A DNA stretch of 64,000 bases, taken from contig JBHGNT010000009.1 of the NCBI GenBank assembly GCA_043228905.1, forward strand, positions 10,292,001 through 10,356,000, in the 5' to 3' direction. Positions within the stretch are counted from its first letter, which is position 1. Every line of letters starts with the position of its first letter. Shown here piece after piece: positions 1-10,886 of this stretch. A program made the translations under genes and the position numbers. The DNA is from Azolla caroliniana. Lineage: Eukaryota; Polypodiophyta. Under the pieces are notes generated by a model that worked only from the letters and a program-made list of their open reading frames with translations, ran no database searches and was not told the origin of the DNA.

Positions 1-258
1 TTTGTAACCTATCCTCAACCATCTTAGAATACATGGGTGTTCGCTTAAGGTTCATGCTCAAGTGTGGTTGTTTATTATCTTCAATGGACTTCTCACAATC
101 AAACCTATGCATACATTTGAGATCAATACATAAAGCCCTATGATCGGATTATGGTGTCCATTCACCAAGTGAGAATTTATGTATACGATCCAAAATACCT
201 TCGGAGAGTAGCACATAGTCAATCACACTATTTCCGTTGTGTTTTCTACATGTAAAAC
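1..258 (-). pseudogene. LINE endonuclease-domain fragment
   Basis: No open frame of useful length remains. The stretch aligns base by base, with scattered changes, to 37,849-38,107, where the minus strand encodes part of an endonuclease/exonuclease/phosphatase (EEP)-type domain of a non-LTR retrotransposon. It runs off the window start, so its true left end is not seen. The homology stops where the copia LTR begins at 259, so this LINE copy was the target of that copia insertion. Inferred to be a dead repeat fragment. Confidence 0.6.
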
Positions 259-868
259 TGTCAAAGTTAATATGCAGAAGCTTTGACAAACTGGTTCACC
301 CGTATAGCAACAGAAAGAGTATAGGTTTAATGGAAGCTTCAAAAAACACAGACAGACAGAGAGTGGGAGAGATAGAGAGAGCAAAATAGCATAAACTAAA
401 TTCAAAATAATAACACTTTGTACATACAAATGTCCTACAGAATACTTTTTATACAAGTCCTTAAAAGGACTGACATGTACTTCAATGCTCACTAACTCCA
501 AGGAATATGCCTATGTACTAGGGTCGGACCGTAGGCTCCAACGGCCTACTGGTTCTCACTATTCCGAAGTATGATCTCGTTCTTCGGTCCGACTCTAGGT
601 TTCGGATACCGATATATCCAAACACCTATCCAGTTCTTTGTTCCAGATACCGATCTGGCTCTGGCTTACTCAACCGATCCGGATCTGGTTGAGCTTGCCC
701 GCTCAACACTCCCTCTCAAGCTCAACTTGAAGTTGGACCGCTATGTGTGTCCACTGGTCCTTTCCTCCGAATCCTCGTGGCGTCTTCCCGCCTTGCTCGC
801 ACTCCTTGACTCGTTCGATTTCGCTTCCCACGACCCATCCGGTTCTGCGTTGTCGTGCCTTTCGACGG
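259..868 (-). mobile_element. Ty1/copia 3' end: LTR (259-708) plus 3' non-coding tail (709-868), minus strand
   Basis: Read on the minus strand, 708-259 is a 450-bp LTR beginning TGTTGAGCGGGCAAGCTC and ending in ACTTTGACA. A purine-rich tract lies just upstream (on the minus strand, after GTTGAGCTTGAG). It matches the LTRs at 15,525-15,893, 20,434-20,803 and 24,136-24,574. Positions 709-868 match the 3' non-coding part of the copia that ends at 24,135. The copy is cut off at about 868, where gypsy B LTR sequence begins. No coding part and no 5' LTR remain on this side. The left border lies in LINE sequence. Confidence 0.8.
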
Positions 869-869
869 A

Positions 870-991
870 ATTCATAACTAGACTTATCTCGTATTCTTCA
901 TCTTGTAGTTCAAAACCCCAACGGTTCCCACCCGACTCACGCAAACGATCCGACACTGAAAGGCACAACACAAGTGGTGAACCCGACGTGA
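870..991 (+). repeat. Gypsy B 5' LTR remnant (870-972) and primer-binding site (975-991)
   Basis: From about 870 the sequence matches 13,708-13,823 closely. The LTR part ends in CACAACACA at 972. A 2-nt spacer (ag) and then TGGTGAACCCGACGTGA follow, which starts with the TGG expected of a tRNA-type primer-binding site. Most of the 5' LTR was lost at the junction with the copia fragment to the left. The tRNA matched was not identified. Confidence 0.65.
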
Positions 992-1009
992 AACACGGGT
1001 GGCAAGGAG

Positions 1010-2160
1010 ATGGAAAATCAACAAGAAGCTAACAATATGATGACAATGTTCGAGTGGATGCTACAAGAACAACGCGCGATGTCGGAGATTGCGGTGGTAG
1101 TAGAGTGGCTTGTGCAACGAAACGGGCAATTCAACGGGAAGGATGTGTCACGTTATTTACGAGACTACAAGGCAGAGATACTACAGTGCGGAATATCGGA
1201 AGGATTGCAAGTGACATCCTTCAATCGGGTGGCTACGGACGGGCTTCAAGGGTGTATTCACGGGTTACGACAACAAAATCCGATGTGGGAAGCGTTTGAA
1301 GAAGCGTTGAAGACCACGTTCGCTATCGAGGACTCTTCCAAGGCAACACGGAGGGGATTCAAAGATTGGGTACAAAGGCCGGACAAGGGGCTGATGGTCC
1401 TTGATGTGGTTTCCGCATTCGAAAGTCGATTCGGGAGGTTGTCCACGAGAGATCAAGCTATCCTCACATCAGACAAAGTGATCATGTTCTTATGAGCTGT
1501 GGACGTCCAGGACCAGAAAGACCTTGGAGTGCTTCTAGAGGACACGACTACTGAGAGTGGCCTCACCAATACATGGGCAAACATGCGGGACATCGCCGTG
1601 CGATACACAAAAAGGGGGCAATGGCTTAGTAATGAAGAAATGAGGGTTTCAGAACCGATTCCAAAACCAAGATCCGGATTGGAAGACCATCAACCATGGG
1701 ATCGGGAGACTATGACCGAGCAGGGAATTGATTTCAACCACGGTGGAGCAGTTGCTGAAGGAGATGGAGAATCTGAAAATAACAGTGGTGAAGAAGTAAG
1801 AAGAGCGTCCCACAAGTTCCAAGTATATGGACCGTTGGTGCATATGGTGCGATAACACTGAACATGATCGAAAGGATTGCGATGAGCACAACGAGGCGCT
1901 ATGATGGGATCTTATCTATTACAAGGGAAATCGGATTCATTCGATGGACTCTAGGAAGCCACTCCGGCTGAACTTCCGAAAAGGCGGCATGAAGAAGGTC
2001 CTAGAGGAGGAGATAGCGGCAAAAAGCAATTATGCGACAACTGCAAGAATACGTGTGGGGGAGTCATTTGGAGCAAAGGCATCATTTTGGCTGACTTTGA
2101 TGAATTTGGAGCACCGCATAAGTCATCTGGGAAGCTACGGGATGGGAGTGCCCTGTAGAT
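1010..2160 (+). pseudogene. Gypsy B gag (broken)
   Basis: Starts with ATG about 20 nt after the primer-binding site. Residues 1-161 read as a Ty3-type gag, with a run such as RYLRDYKAEILQCGISEG, then a TGA stop at 1495. The frame resumes downstream (1499-1855) with more gag-like sequence, then a further charged, poorly conserved stretch up to about 2160. At least two stops interrupt it. The role of gag would have been assembly of virus-like particles. Assignment rests on position between the primer-binding site and the protease ORF and on gag-like composition; I recognise no zinc knuckle here. Non-functional as it stands. Confidence 0.55.
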
Positions 2161-2223
2161 AAGAATAACATGCATGCATTATGTCAATTGCATGAGGTGT
2201 ATGTAGATGAGAAACGATGACGC

Positions 2224-3449
2224 ATGGATGATGCGGTTGGGCCATCAAAGACACTGGAGAGCTGGAACTCCGAAGGGAAGGGGAAAGGAAAAACAATTCC
2301 GGCATTCAAACTCGCTTCGGACATTGAACAACGGACGGACCTAAAGAAGGTTTTCGAAGAGAGAATCCTTGATAGTCGGGTGGAATTTTCTCTACGGGAA
2401 TTACTCGGAATAACGAAGGAGTTCCATGATCTTCTTATGGATCTCATAAAAAGAAAGAGACAAAATACAGAGGAAAATTCTCCAAGGGTGAATGCAAATA
2501 CAGTTCTAATGAACAACACGGAACTGGAGGATGAAATTCCGAGCTCCCACTACACAAGGCCACACTGGGCATGCGCAACTATGGAGACTCCGATCCGAAT
2601 CGGAAACATCAAAGAAGCCGTACTAGTATTGATTGATCACGGGTCAGATATCAATTTGATGTCCAAGGAGTTCTACCGGAAGGGGAAGTGGCTTATAAAC
2701 ACCAGCCATGGATGGAAGATCCGGGCAGCCACAAAAGCCACGGAAGATCTATTTGCGGCTTGTTCGGATGTGACGGTGAAGATCAGAGATGTGGAGATTG
2801 ACCAAAATTTCTTCGTGCAAGATGAGGTCTCACATTCCGTGATCCTTGGGCAACCCTTTATCACGACTTCACGGATGGAGACAAAGGTGCTCGATAGCGG
2901 AGCGGCTTTTGGATGAATTCAGAGTCAAAGTGGAGGGAAAACTGTCCAATTCCTAATTGTGTCATCGAATCACGAAAGGAACAAGAGAGAGCTCTTGTCC
3001 TAAACAAAAATGGATTTTTAAAGCAGACTGTTGCAGAGTGGGGAAGTGATAGTCCGAGAAGCCCTGATACCCCACACATGAACAAAACTCTCGGAGCAAA
3101 ACAAGTACGAATCGGTCTAGATGGGGCATCTACATACACGGCTGTAACCGGAGTAATGAAGAAAGAATTCCAAAAGGTGCAAGATGAGTTACGGTATACA
3201 TCAATCATAAAAGAAGACGAAGAGATCATGGGAGTAGTCCAAAAAGTGTTCTACGGAACACACTACAAAGGCTTGAAGAGCTTGAAGAAGAGAATCACCA
3301 TGAAGACTGGGTAGTTCCGGTGGAATCGGTCGAGATGTACAAGATCATTGTGGAAATGGAGCCGGATGCGCTCCGCAAAGAAGAAGCAATGATATGTACG
3401 AAATATAAGACCATGGAAACGAAGGTGCAACCATCTGCGGGACCATTAC
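2224..3449 (+). pseudogene. Gypsy B protease and start of pol
   Basis: The 230-aa frame 2224-2916 carries a retropepsin-like segment: LIDHGSDINLMS near residues 138-149, followed by a hydrophobic HSVILGQPF motif near residues 205-213. The usual D-T/S-G active-site triplet appears as D-H-G, unlike the DSGA of element A. The frame shifts to 2913-3314, which is pol linker sequence, then stops. The pol region continues without a long frame to 3449, where the chromovirus LTR begins. The reverse transcriptase palm that should follow is missing from the window; pol resumes only at the RT thumb/RNase H at 10,887. Confidence 0.6.
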
Positions 3450-3548
3450 TGTCATGAACAGTACTGAGACAGAGAAGGAATTAGTACTAAACGAAGGATT
3501 AGTACTATGAGAGGTGTGGAACTTCTTTGAGAGAAGGAAGAAGTGAGC

Positions 3549-3624
<76 letters not shown>

Positions 3625-3946
3625 TGATAAGAAAGATATGTATTATATGAAGAGAATATACAATGGTGGCTAAAAGGCTTAAGACTGGCGTTGAACCAAT
3701 TTGGTTCAACATAATGCCTAGTGCCCTCTTTTATAGTGTTTTCAGGAGTAATCCTGAAGCTTCTAGAATGTTCCAGAGAAATCTGGAATATACACTAATT
3801 TCCTATAATAAAATGTAAATGAAAATAATATTCTACGTATTACAATAGATGATCTAATGGTCATGAGCTCAACCCATATAACCTAAGGTCATGGGTTCGA
3901 GTCTTGCCATATCATGACACTATCTCCCCTTTAAAACGACGATTCT
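3450..3946 (-). repeat. Chromovirus A LTR 'L1' (3450-3919) with 27 nt of adjoining polypurine-tract sequence
   Basis: On the minus strand this is a 470-bp LTR starting TGTCATGATATGGC and ending in TTCATGACA. The 27 nt from 3946 to 3920 end in a polypurine tract (AAAGGGGAGATAG), so it is a 3' LTR. Nothing else of that element is attached; the next base starts another LTR in the opposite direction. The LTR holds a pure (GA)n run at about 3553-3621, much longer than in the plus-strand copies. By diagnostic bases it is closest to L3 (9279-9683), not to its neighbour L2. Confidence 0.85.
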
Positions 3947-4350
3947 TGTCATGATATGGCAAGACTCGAACCCATGACCTTATATTACATGGGTCGAGCT
4001 CTTGACCATTAGACTATACATTGTAATACATAGAATATTATTTTCATTTATGTTTTATTATAGAAAATTGATGTATATTCCAGATTTCTCTGGAACATTC
4101 TAGAAACTTCAGGAGTATTCCTTAGAACACTATAAAAGGAGGCACAAGGCATTATTTCGAACCAAATCGGTTCAACGCCAGTCTTAAGCCTCCTAGCTAC
4201 TGTACATTTTCTTCACATAATATATATCTTTTCTTACTCTCTCCCTCCCTCTCACTCACTCTTTCCTTCTCTCGAGAGTTCTTCACCTCTCTTAGTACTA
4301 ATACTTCTTTTAGTACTAATTCCTTCTCTGTCTTAGTACTATTCCTGACA
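3947..4350 (+). repeat. Chromovirus A 5' LTR 'L2'
   Basis: 404-bp LTR with ends TGTCA...TGACA. A TATA box (TATAAAAG) lies at 4131-4138. The likely transcript start region contains AAATCGGTTCAA at 4164-4175. The sequence closest to it among the four A LTRs is L4 (9684-10,117, opposite strand): both read CTTATATTACATGGG where L1 and L3 read CTTAGGTTATATGGG. Confidence 0.9.
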
Positions 4351-4352
4351 GT

Positions 4353-4364
4353 TTGAACCGATTT
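4353..4364 (+). promoter_or_regulatory. Putative self-priming primer-binding site of element A
   Basis: After the LTR end at 4350 there is a 2-nt spacer (gt) and then TTGAACCGATTT. This is the exact reverse complement of AAATCGGTTCAA at 4164-4175, 33 nt downstream of the TATA box. There is no TGG as a tRNA-primed element would have. Fungal Tf1 and its relatives prime reverse transcription with the first 11 nt of their own RNA in this way; that this plant copy did so is inference. Confidence 0.6.
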
Positions 4365-4423
4365 ACCTACCTTCTGTCTCTCTCATTTCCTACTAATCTC
4401 TTATTCCTCTTTTCTTTCATCCC

Positions 4424-5575
4424 ATGGCCACTGTTAGTGCTGAAGAATATCAATCTGTTTTCTCGGAATTTCAATGCTTGAAGGAGAAGTTCCATGCTTT
4501 GGAACAAGAAAACCGACGGTTGCTGGGGGATCTTCAGCAAATCTCCTTAGAAAAGCAGCAAACGCAACAACAACATGGGGAACTTGCGTTACGCGTGCAA
4601 CAACTCGAAGCAACCATCGTAGCGATGCAACAACAAGGGCCCGGAACACAAGGGATTCATAAAGAACCCAAGATTGGCCTTCCCACGAAGTTCGATGGAA
4701 CGCGATCGCAGTTTAGAGGGTTCCTTAACCAGGTACGATTAGTTATTCAAATGCATCCTTCCTGATATCCCACCGATGCATAACGAGTGGGTCTAGTAGG
4801 CACTTTGTTAAGTGGCTCAGCGTTGTCATGGTTCGCTCCACTATTAGAAAAGGAATCTCCGTAACTCAACAATTTTGAAGAGTTTCTAGGTGAGTTTAAA
4901 GCATGTTTCGGAGATACTGACAACATCAGGACCGCAATCAACAAAATCCGGCGATTACGCCAAGGTGACCTTCCAGCCTCTGCATACGCTGCAGATTTTC
5001 GTCTACTCGCCGCCGATATCCCTTGGGATGATCAAGCGTTGATGGAGCAATTCCATTATGGTTTACGCAATGACGTCAAGGATTTACTATTGACCTTCCC
5101 CGAAGAGCCAAAGTCCTTTACAGAAGTAATCAGTCGTGCAGTGAGATGTGACAACCGCCTCTTTGAGCGATGTTCGGAACGACAACTACAGATGCCGAGG
5201 GCAAGATCAGAGCCCACCTACGCCTCAGTGGTAGCAAGACCTTTTCCGAGGGAGTCATATAATGCGCCTCCAGCGAATACTCCGACTCCGATGGAGATTG
5301 ACACTACACGTCGTCGAGGGTCATTATCCGAAGAAGAAAAGCAGCGACGCCGTACAAATCGACTATGTCTTTACTGCGGTGGACCAGAACATATCGCAAT
5401 AAATTGCCCCCATAGGCCAAGAAGACAGGTAAACCAAATAGTCGCTAGTTCTAATTGTACTAAATCCGAGCCTATTTCAGTAGGGATATCTGATAGTCCT
5501 AATAGTACTAATATCCCAGATCTAGCAAACAAATTTGATGTCCTTAGTCAGTTAGAAGAAGAGTTAAACGACTAA
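4424..5575 (+). pseudogene. Chromovirus A gag (frameshifted)
   Basis: ATG at 4424, 73 nt after the LTR, opens a frame with an N-terminal coiled coil (about residues 10-65: heptads rich in L, E and Q). A frameshift near 4764 ends it. The gag continues in another frame through 5039-5575: capsid-like sequence, then a CCHC zinc knuckle, CLYCGGPEHIAINC (about 5371-5412), which would bind RNA. A short acidic tail follows and the frame ends with TAA. Gag makes the virus-like particle. Inactive because of the frameshift and a stop at about 4790. Confidence 0.8.
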
Positions 5576-5601
5576 GTCCAGCCAAAATAGGAGCCGTTTG
5601 G

Positions 5602-8600
5602 TTGGACAACCCTAGATCTGTGCAACCCATTAGTGGTTCCATTCCCTCTAAGCAAGTTAGTGATGTGTTCGTAGCCCAAGTAATAGTTAGTACTAAAAGT
5701 ACCCCTCCAGTACATGTCCTAGCACTCCTAGATTCTGGAGCTAACTCTTGCTTTATGGATAAGAAATTTGCTCAAGCTCATAAGATATCCCTAAGAAAAC
5801 TGCAGTGTCCAACCTCTGTAGTAGTCATTGATGGACGTCCCATTGCTTCCGGAAATATCATAGAAGAGTCAGAGCCCATTAATATTGTCCTAGATAACTT
5901 AGCATGTGTAGTATCATTTAATATTATTAGTATCCTAGAACATCCTATAGTTTTAGGATTATCGTGGTTCGAGTTACATAACCCAGACATAGATTGGAGA
6001 ACAAGAGAAATCCGGTGTCGACAAACCCAAGGCTCAACTCAGAAGATGGCAACCATTTCGCTACGTCAGCTGCGTAAAGAAGGGCGCAAGGAGGAAATGT
6101 TCCTCTTTGCAATATTAGTAAACCCCTCCAACACCACTAAAGAAGAATCCACCGTTCAACTTCCCGAGAAGTATCGTCATTACGCCGATGTGTTCGATAA
6201 AGTACAAGCCAACACACTTCCTCATCATCGACCGTACGATTGCCCCATCGATTTACAACCGGGAAAAGAGTCGCCATGGGGACCGATCTACAATTTGTCA
6301 CCAACCGAGCTGGAAGTTCTTCGGGCCTATATAGAGGAGAATTTGGAAAATGGTTTCATTCGGCATTCGAAATCTCCAACCGGCGCGCCCATTTTCTTCG
6401 TAAAAAAAAAAGATGGATCGCTTCGTCTCGTTGTAGATTACCGTGGCTTGAATAAGGTTACAATCAGGAATAGGTATGCTCTTCCCCTTATCTCAAGTCT
6501 TTTAGAACGGATCAATGGTGCCAGGTTCTTCACGAAGATCGACTTACGGGGAGCATATAACCTCGTACGGATCCGACCAGGAGACGAATGGAAGACCGCG
6601 TTTCGCACCAGATATGGGCCCTTCGAGTATACGGTCATGCCGTTCGGCCTCACTAATGCACCGGCAGTCTTCCATCACATGGCTAATGATATATTCCGAG
6701 ATCTATTGGATGATTGTTTGATCATCTATTTGGATGATCTACTGGTTTATTCAAAGACCCAAGAAGAACATGATTCTCATGTACTATTAGTACTAAAACG
6801 ACTTCGAGAACATGGTCTGTATGCAAAGTTGGAAAAATGTAATTTCGGGTGCAACCAAGTGGAATTTCTCGGCTACATCATTTCATCAGAAGGCATCTCC
6901 ATGGACCCAGCTAAGGTCAAAACGGTGGTAGAATGGCAGACTCCACGTTCGGTGCGGGATGTGTAATGCTTCCTAGGCTTTGCCAATTTTTACCAGAAGT
7001 TCATACAAGATTACTCAAAGATCGTTCTACCTCTCACACAACTTACCAGGAAGGGACAACCGTTCATTTGGTCTGAAGAAACGGACATGTCTTTCGAGAG
7101 TCTTAAAAAGGCATTTACATCGGCTCCAATTCTAGCTCATGTCGATCCGGAAAAACCATTCATTATCGAAGCTGACGCATCGGATTTTACATTGGGGAGC
7201 ATACTATCACAACAGGGGAATGATGAGAGGCTACATCCTGTGGCTTTTCACTCACGCAAGTTTGATGCCGCCGAAATCAACTACGAAATTCATGATAAGG
7301 AGCTATTGGCAATAGTGGATTCTTTTATGCAATGGAGGCATTTTCTGGAGGGATCCTCTCATCCGGTCACCGTATTTAGTGACCACAAGAATCTTGCCTA
7401 CTTTCAGGATGCTTGTGTGTTGAATCGACGTCAAGCTTGGTGGGCCCACTTCCTCACGCGTTTCGACTTCAAAATTACATATCGTCCGGGGAGGCACCAA
7501 GGGAAGGCAGATGCATTATCACGACCTTCGTATCTAGCACCCCGTCCCGGCGAGCCAGCTTTCGATAACCAAAAACAAGTCATCTTGGGACCGACACGAC
7601 TACAAGCAACACAGATCTTTGACATGCCTATGGATTCCCGCGTTATCGATACCATACGTGAAGACTTGAAGACAGATGCGTTCGCCCAAGCTATACTAGC
7701 ACAAATTGATCCCTCTCGAGCATCGTGTTCACAGTCACAACCACCAGGTACGGACTATCGGCAATTCAAATATCATGATGGATTACTCTTCTTTAAAGAA
7801 CTTTTGTATGTTCCTAATGGTTCTTGCCGCCTTTGAGTAGTACAAAATTGTCATGACACATATACAACTGGGCATTTTGGTAGTACTAAAACATTACATT
7901 TAGTACAACGAACATTCTGGTGGCCCTATATGCGACAATTTGTCGAGGATTTTGTTCGGACTTGTGATACATGTTGCAGAGCGAAAATGCCAAGGCATCA
8001 TCCATATGGTTTATTAGAACCATTACCAATTCCAAGCAAGCCGTGGCAATCCATTGCTCTAGACTTCATCACAGATCTTCCAGTCTCTAAGGGGTTCAAT
8101 GCGATTCTAACGGTGGTCGATCGATATACGAAGATGGCTCATTTCTTGCCATGTACTAAGGAGATCTCCAGTGAAGACACTGCCGAAATTGTCATGCGTG
8201 AAGTATGTCAGCATCATGGACTTCCCGATAGTATCATCAGTGACCGTGGACCCCAGTTCGTGTCAAAATTCTGGAAGCACCTTTTTAATGCTCAAGGTCA
8301 CTTGTAACCTCTCCTCCGGCTACCACCCACAAATCGACGGCCAAACTGAACGAACAAATCAAATGTTGGAGCAGTATCTACGGTGCTTTCTCAGCTATCA
8401 TCAAGATGACTGGGCAGATATTCTCCACTTCACCGAATTTGCCTATAACAACTCTATCCACGCATCCACTAAAGTTACGCCATTTTATGCTTATACGGGA
8501 TGTCACCCCCGGTGGAGTGTACTTGAAACCCCAGAGGTGTCCACAAATCCGTGCGCGGAGGATCGTTTGGAGCAGTTACGCAAGATACAAGCGGATTTAT

Positions 8601-9286
8601 CTACTCATCTCCAACAAGCTCAACAAACACACAAGGTCTACGCGGATCGTCATCGACTTCCATCCAGTTTTAATATTGGAGATTGGGTGTGGTTGCTACG
8701 ACGACACATCAAGACTACTCGTCCATGTGAGAAGTTAGATTATCGGCGATTAGATCCTTTCCGTATTATTGGACAGATTAATGATGTTGCTTTTCGTCTC
8801 GATCTACCTCCTCAACTTCGGATACATCCGGTGTTTCATAGTTCTGTCCTCGAACCCTACCACGAGAGCACCATCCCAGGACGTCTTATCCAACCTCCAC
8901 CCCCGATCGAGCTTGAAGATGGGCCGGACTACGAGGTTCCTCAACTTCGGATACATCCGGTGTTTCATAGTTCTCTCCTCGAACCCTACCACGAGAGCAC
9001 CATCCCAGGACGTCTTATCCAACCTCCACCCCCGATTGAGCTTGAAGATGGGCCGGAGTACGAGGTTGCCGCCATCCTTGATTCCAAGATTGTTCGCAAC
9101 AAGCTCTACTATCTAGTCGAATTGCTAGGCTATAGCCCCAGCGAACGTACTTGGGAACCGATCGAGAATGTGACCAATGCTCGTGCTCTTCTTGAAGACT
9201 TCCATCGTCAATATCCACACAAACCAGGTCCTCAATCCAAGACGACTCGTGACACTCGTCGTTTTAAAGGGGGGATAGTGTCATGA
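5602..9286 (+). pseudogene. Chromovirus A pol: protease, RT, RNase H, integrase, chromodomain
   Basis: Domains come in Ty3/gypsy order. Protease: LLDSGANSCFMD (about 5728-5763). Reverse transcriptase: KKKDGSLRLVVDYRGLNK, then the catalytic YLDD at about 6730. An in-frame TAA at 6964 interrupts RT; homologues normally have Q at such a place. RNase H: 7087 onward, with EADASDFTLG and DADALSR-like ends. Integrase: zinc-finger Cys pair CDTCCRAK, then D (LDFITD), D (SDRGPQF) and E (GQTERTNQ) of the DDE triad, with a frameshift near 8300 between the second D and E. A C-terminal chromodomain (YEVAAILDSK...RTWEPIENV) follows at about 9058-9200. The core YLVELLGY lacks the Trp seen as YLVDWLGY in the inverted copy. 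Two breaks make pol inactive. Confidence 0.88.
8810..9067 (+). repeat. 129-bp in-frame tandem duplication upstream of the chromodomain
   Basis: The segment beginning CCTCAACTTCGGATACATCC at 8810 is repeated from 8939, 129 bp later, with only a few substitutions. It adds 43 residues (the stretch from PQLRIHPVFHSS to EDGP-YEV twice) without breaking the frame. The inverted copy at 10,110-10,886 has a single unit, so the duplication is private to the plus-strand copy. Confidence 0.92.
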
Positions 9287-9683
9287 TATGGCAAGACTCG
9301 AACCCATGACCTTAGGTTATATGGGTCGAGCTCTTGACCATTAAATCATCTATTGTAATACGTAGGATATTATTTTCATTTACATTTTATTATAGGAAAT
9401 TAGTGTATATTCCAGATTTCTCTGGAACATTCTAGAAGCTTCAGGATTACTCCTGAAAACACTATAAAAGAGGGCACTAGGCATTATGTTGAACCAAATT
9501 AGTTCAACGCCAGTCTTAAGCCTTTTAGCCACCATTGTATATTCTCTTCATATAATACATATCTTTCTTATCATCACTCTCTCTCTTTCTCTCTGTCTCG
9601 CTCACTTCTTCCTTCTCTCAAAGAAGTTCCACACCTCTCATAGTACTAATCCTTCGTTTAGTACTAATTCCTTCTCTGTCTCA
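9279..9683 (+). repeat. Chromovirus A LTR 'L3'
   Basis: Starts TGTCATGATATGGC directly after the polypurine tract (AAAGGGGGGATAG) of the plus-strand pol, so it sits as a 3' LTR. It lacks about its last 17 bases: after CTCTGTC the sequence passes straight into the reverse-strand LTR L4. By sequence it pairs with L1 (3450-3919, opposite strand) rather than with L2 at the other end of the same element. Confidence 0.88.
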
Positions 9684-9781
9684 GGAACAGTACTAAGACA
9701 GAGAAGGTATTAGTACTAAAAGAAGTATTAGTACTAAGAGAGGTGAAGAACTCTCGAGAGAAGGAAAGAGTGAGTGAGAGG

Positions 9782-9825
<44 letters not shown>

Positions 9826-10117
9826 TGATAAGAAAAGATATATATTATGTGAAGAAAATGTACAGTAGCTAGGAGGCTTAAGACTGGCGTTGAACCGATT
9901 TGGTTCGAAATAATGCCTTGTGCGTCCTTTTATAGTGTTCTAAGGAATACTCCTGAAGTTTCTAGAATGTTCTAGAGAAATCTGGAATATACATCAATTT
10001 TCTATAATAAACATAAATGAAAATAATATTCTATATATTACAGTGTATAGTCTAATGGTCAAGAGCTCGACCCATGTAATATAAGGTCATGGGTTCGAGT
10101 CTTGCCATATCATGACA
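9684..10117 (-). repeat. Chromovirus A LTR 'L4' (minus strand)
   Basis: Minus-strand LTR reading TGTCATGATATGGC from 10,117 down, with a (GA)n run at about 9779-9821. It abuts L3 tail to tail and lacks only about 2 terminal bases there. Its own polypurine tract and integrase tail lie to the right (10,118 onward). It shares diagnostic bases with L2 and keeps the self-priming sequence (complement at 9890-9901) exactly. Confidence 0.88.
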
Positions 10118-10886
10118 CTATCCCCCTTTTAAAACGACGAGTGTAACGAGTCGTTTTGGATTGAGGACCCGGTTTGTCTAGATATTGATGATGGAAGTCT
10201 TCAAGAAGAGCACGAGCATTGGTGACATTCTCTATCAGTTCCCAAGTACGCTCGTTGGGACTATATCCTAGCCAATCGACTAGATAGTAGAGCTTGTTGC
10301 GAACAAGCTTGGAATCAAGGATGGCAGCAACCTCGTACTCAGGTCCATCTTCAAGCTCGATCGGGGGTGGAGGCTGTGTAATACGTCCTGGGATGGTGCT
10401 TTCTTGATAGGGTTCGAGGAGAGAACTATGAAACACCGGATGTATCCGAAGTTGTGGAGGTAGATCAAGACAAAAAGCGACATCATTAATCTTTCCGATA
10501 ATACGGAAAGGACCTAATCGCCGATAATCCAACTTCTCGCATGGGCGAGTAGTCTTGATGTGTCGTCGGAGTAGCCATACCCGATCTCCAATGTTAAAAC
10601 TAGATGGGAGTCGATGACGATCCGCATAAACCTTGTGTGTTTGTTGAGCTTGTTGGAGATGAGTAGATAAATCCGCTTGTATCTTGCGTAACCTCTCCAA
10701 ACGATCCTCTACGCAAGGATTTATGGACACCTCTGGGGTTTCAAGTACACACCACTGAGGGTGACATCCCGTATAAGCATAAAATGGCGTAACTTTCGTG
10801 GATGTGTGGATAGAGTTGTTATAGGCAAATTCGGCGAAGTGGAGAATATCTACCCAATCATCTTGATGATAGCTGAGAAAGCCCAA
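10110..10886 (-). pseudogene. Chromovirus A integrase C-terminus and chromodomain, inverted copy
   Basis: A 258-aa minus-strand frame matching the end of the plus-strand pol: the segment after the DDE core, the GDRVWLLRRHIKTTRP region, a single PQLRIHPVFHSS unit, and a chromodomain with YLVDWLGYSPNERTWE. It is uninterrupted to its TAG/TAA end next to the polypurine tract. It is cut at 10,886, where gypsy B sequence resumes; the rest of this element (5' LTR, gag, protease, RT) is absent. Confidence 0.88.

Noticed and set aside
3452-3712. Minus-strand frame with a long L-S run
   Set aside because: It translates the (GA)n tract within an LTR.
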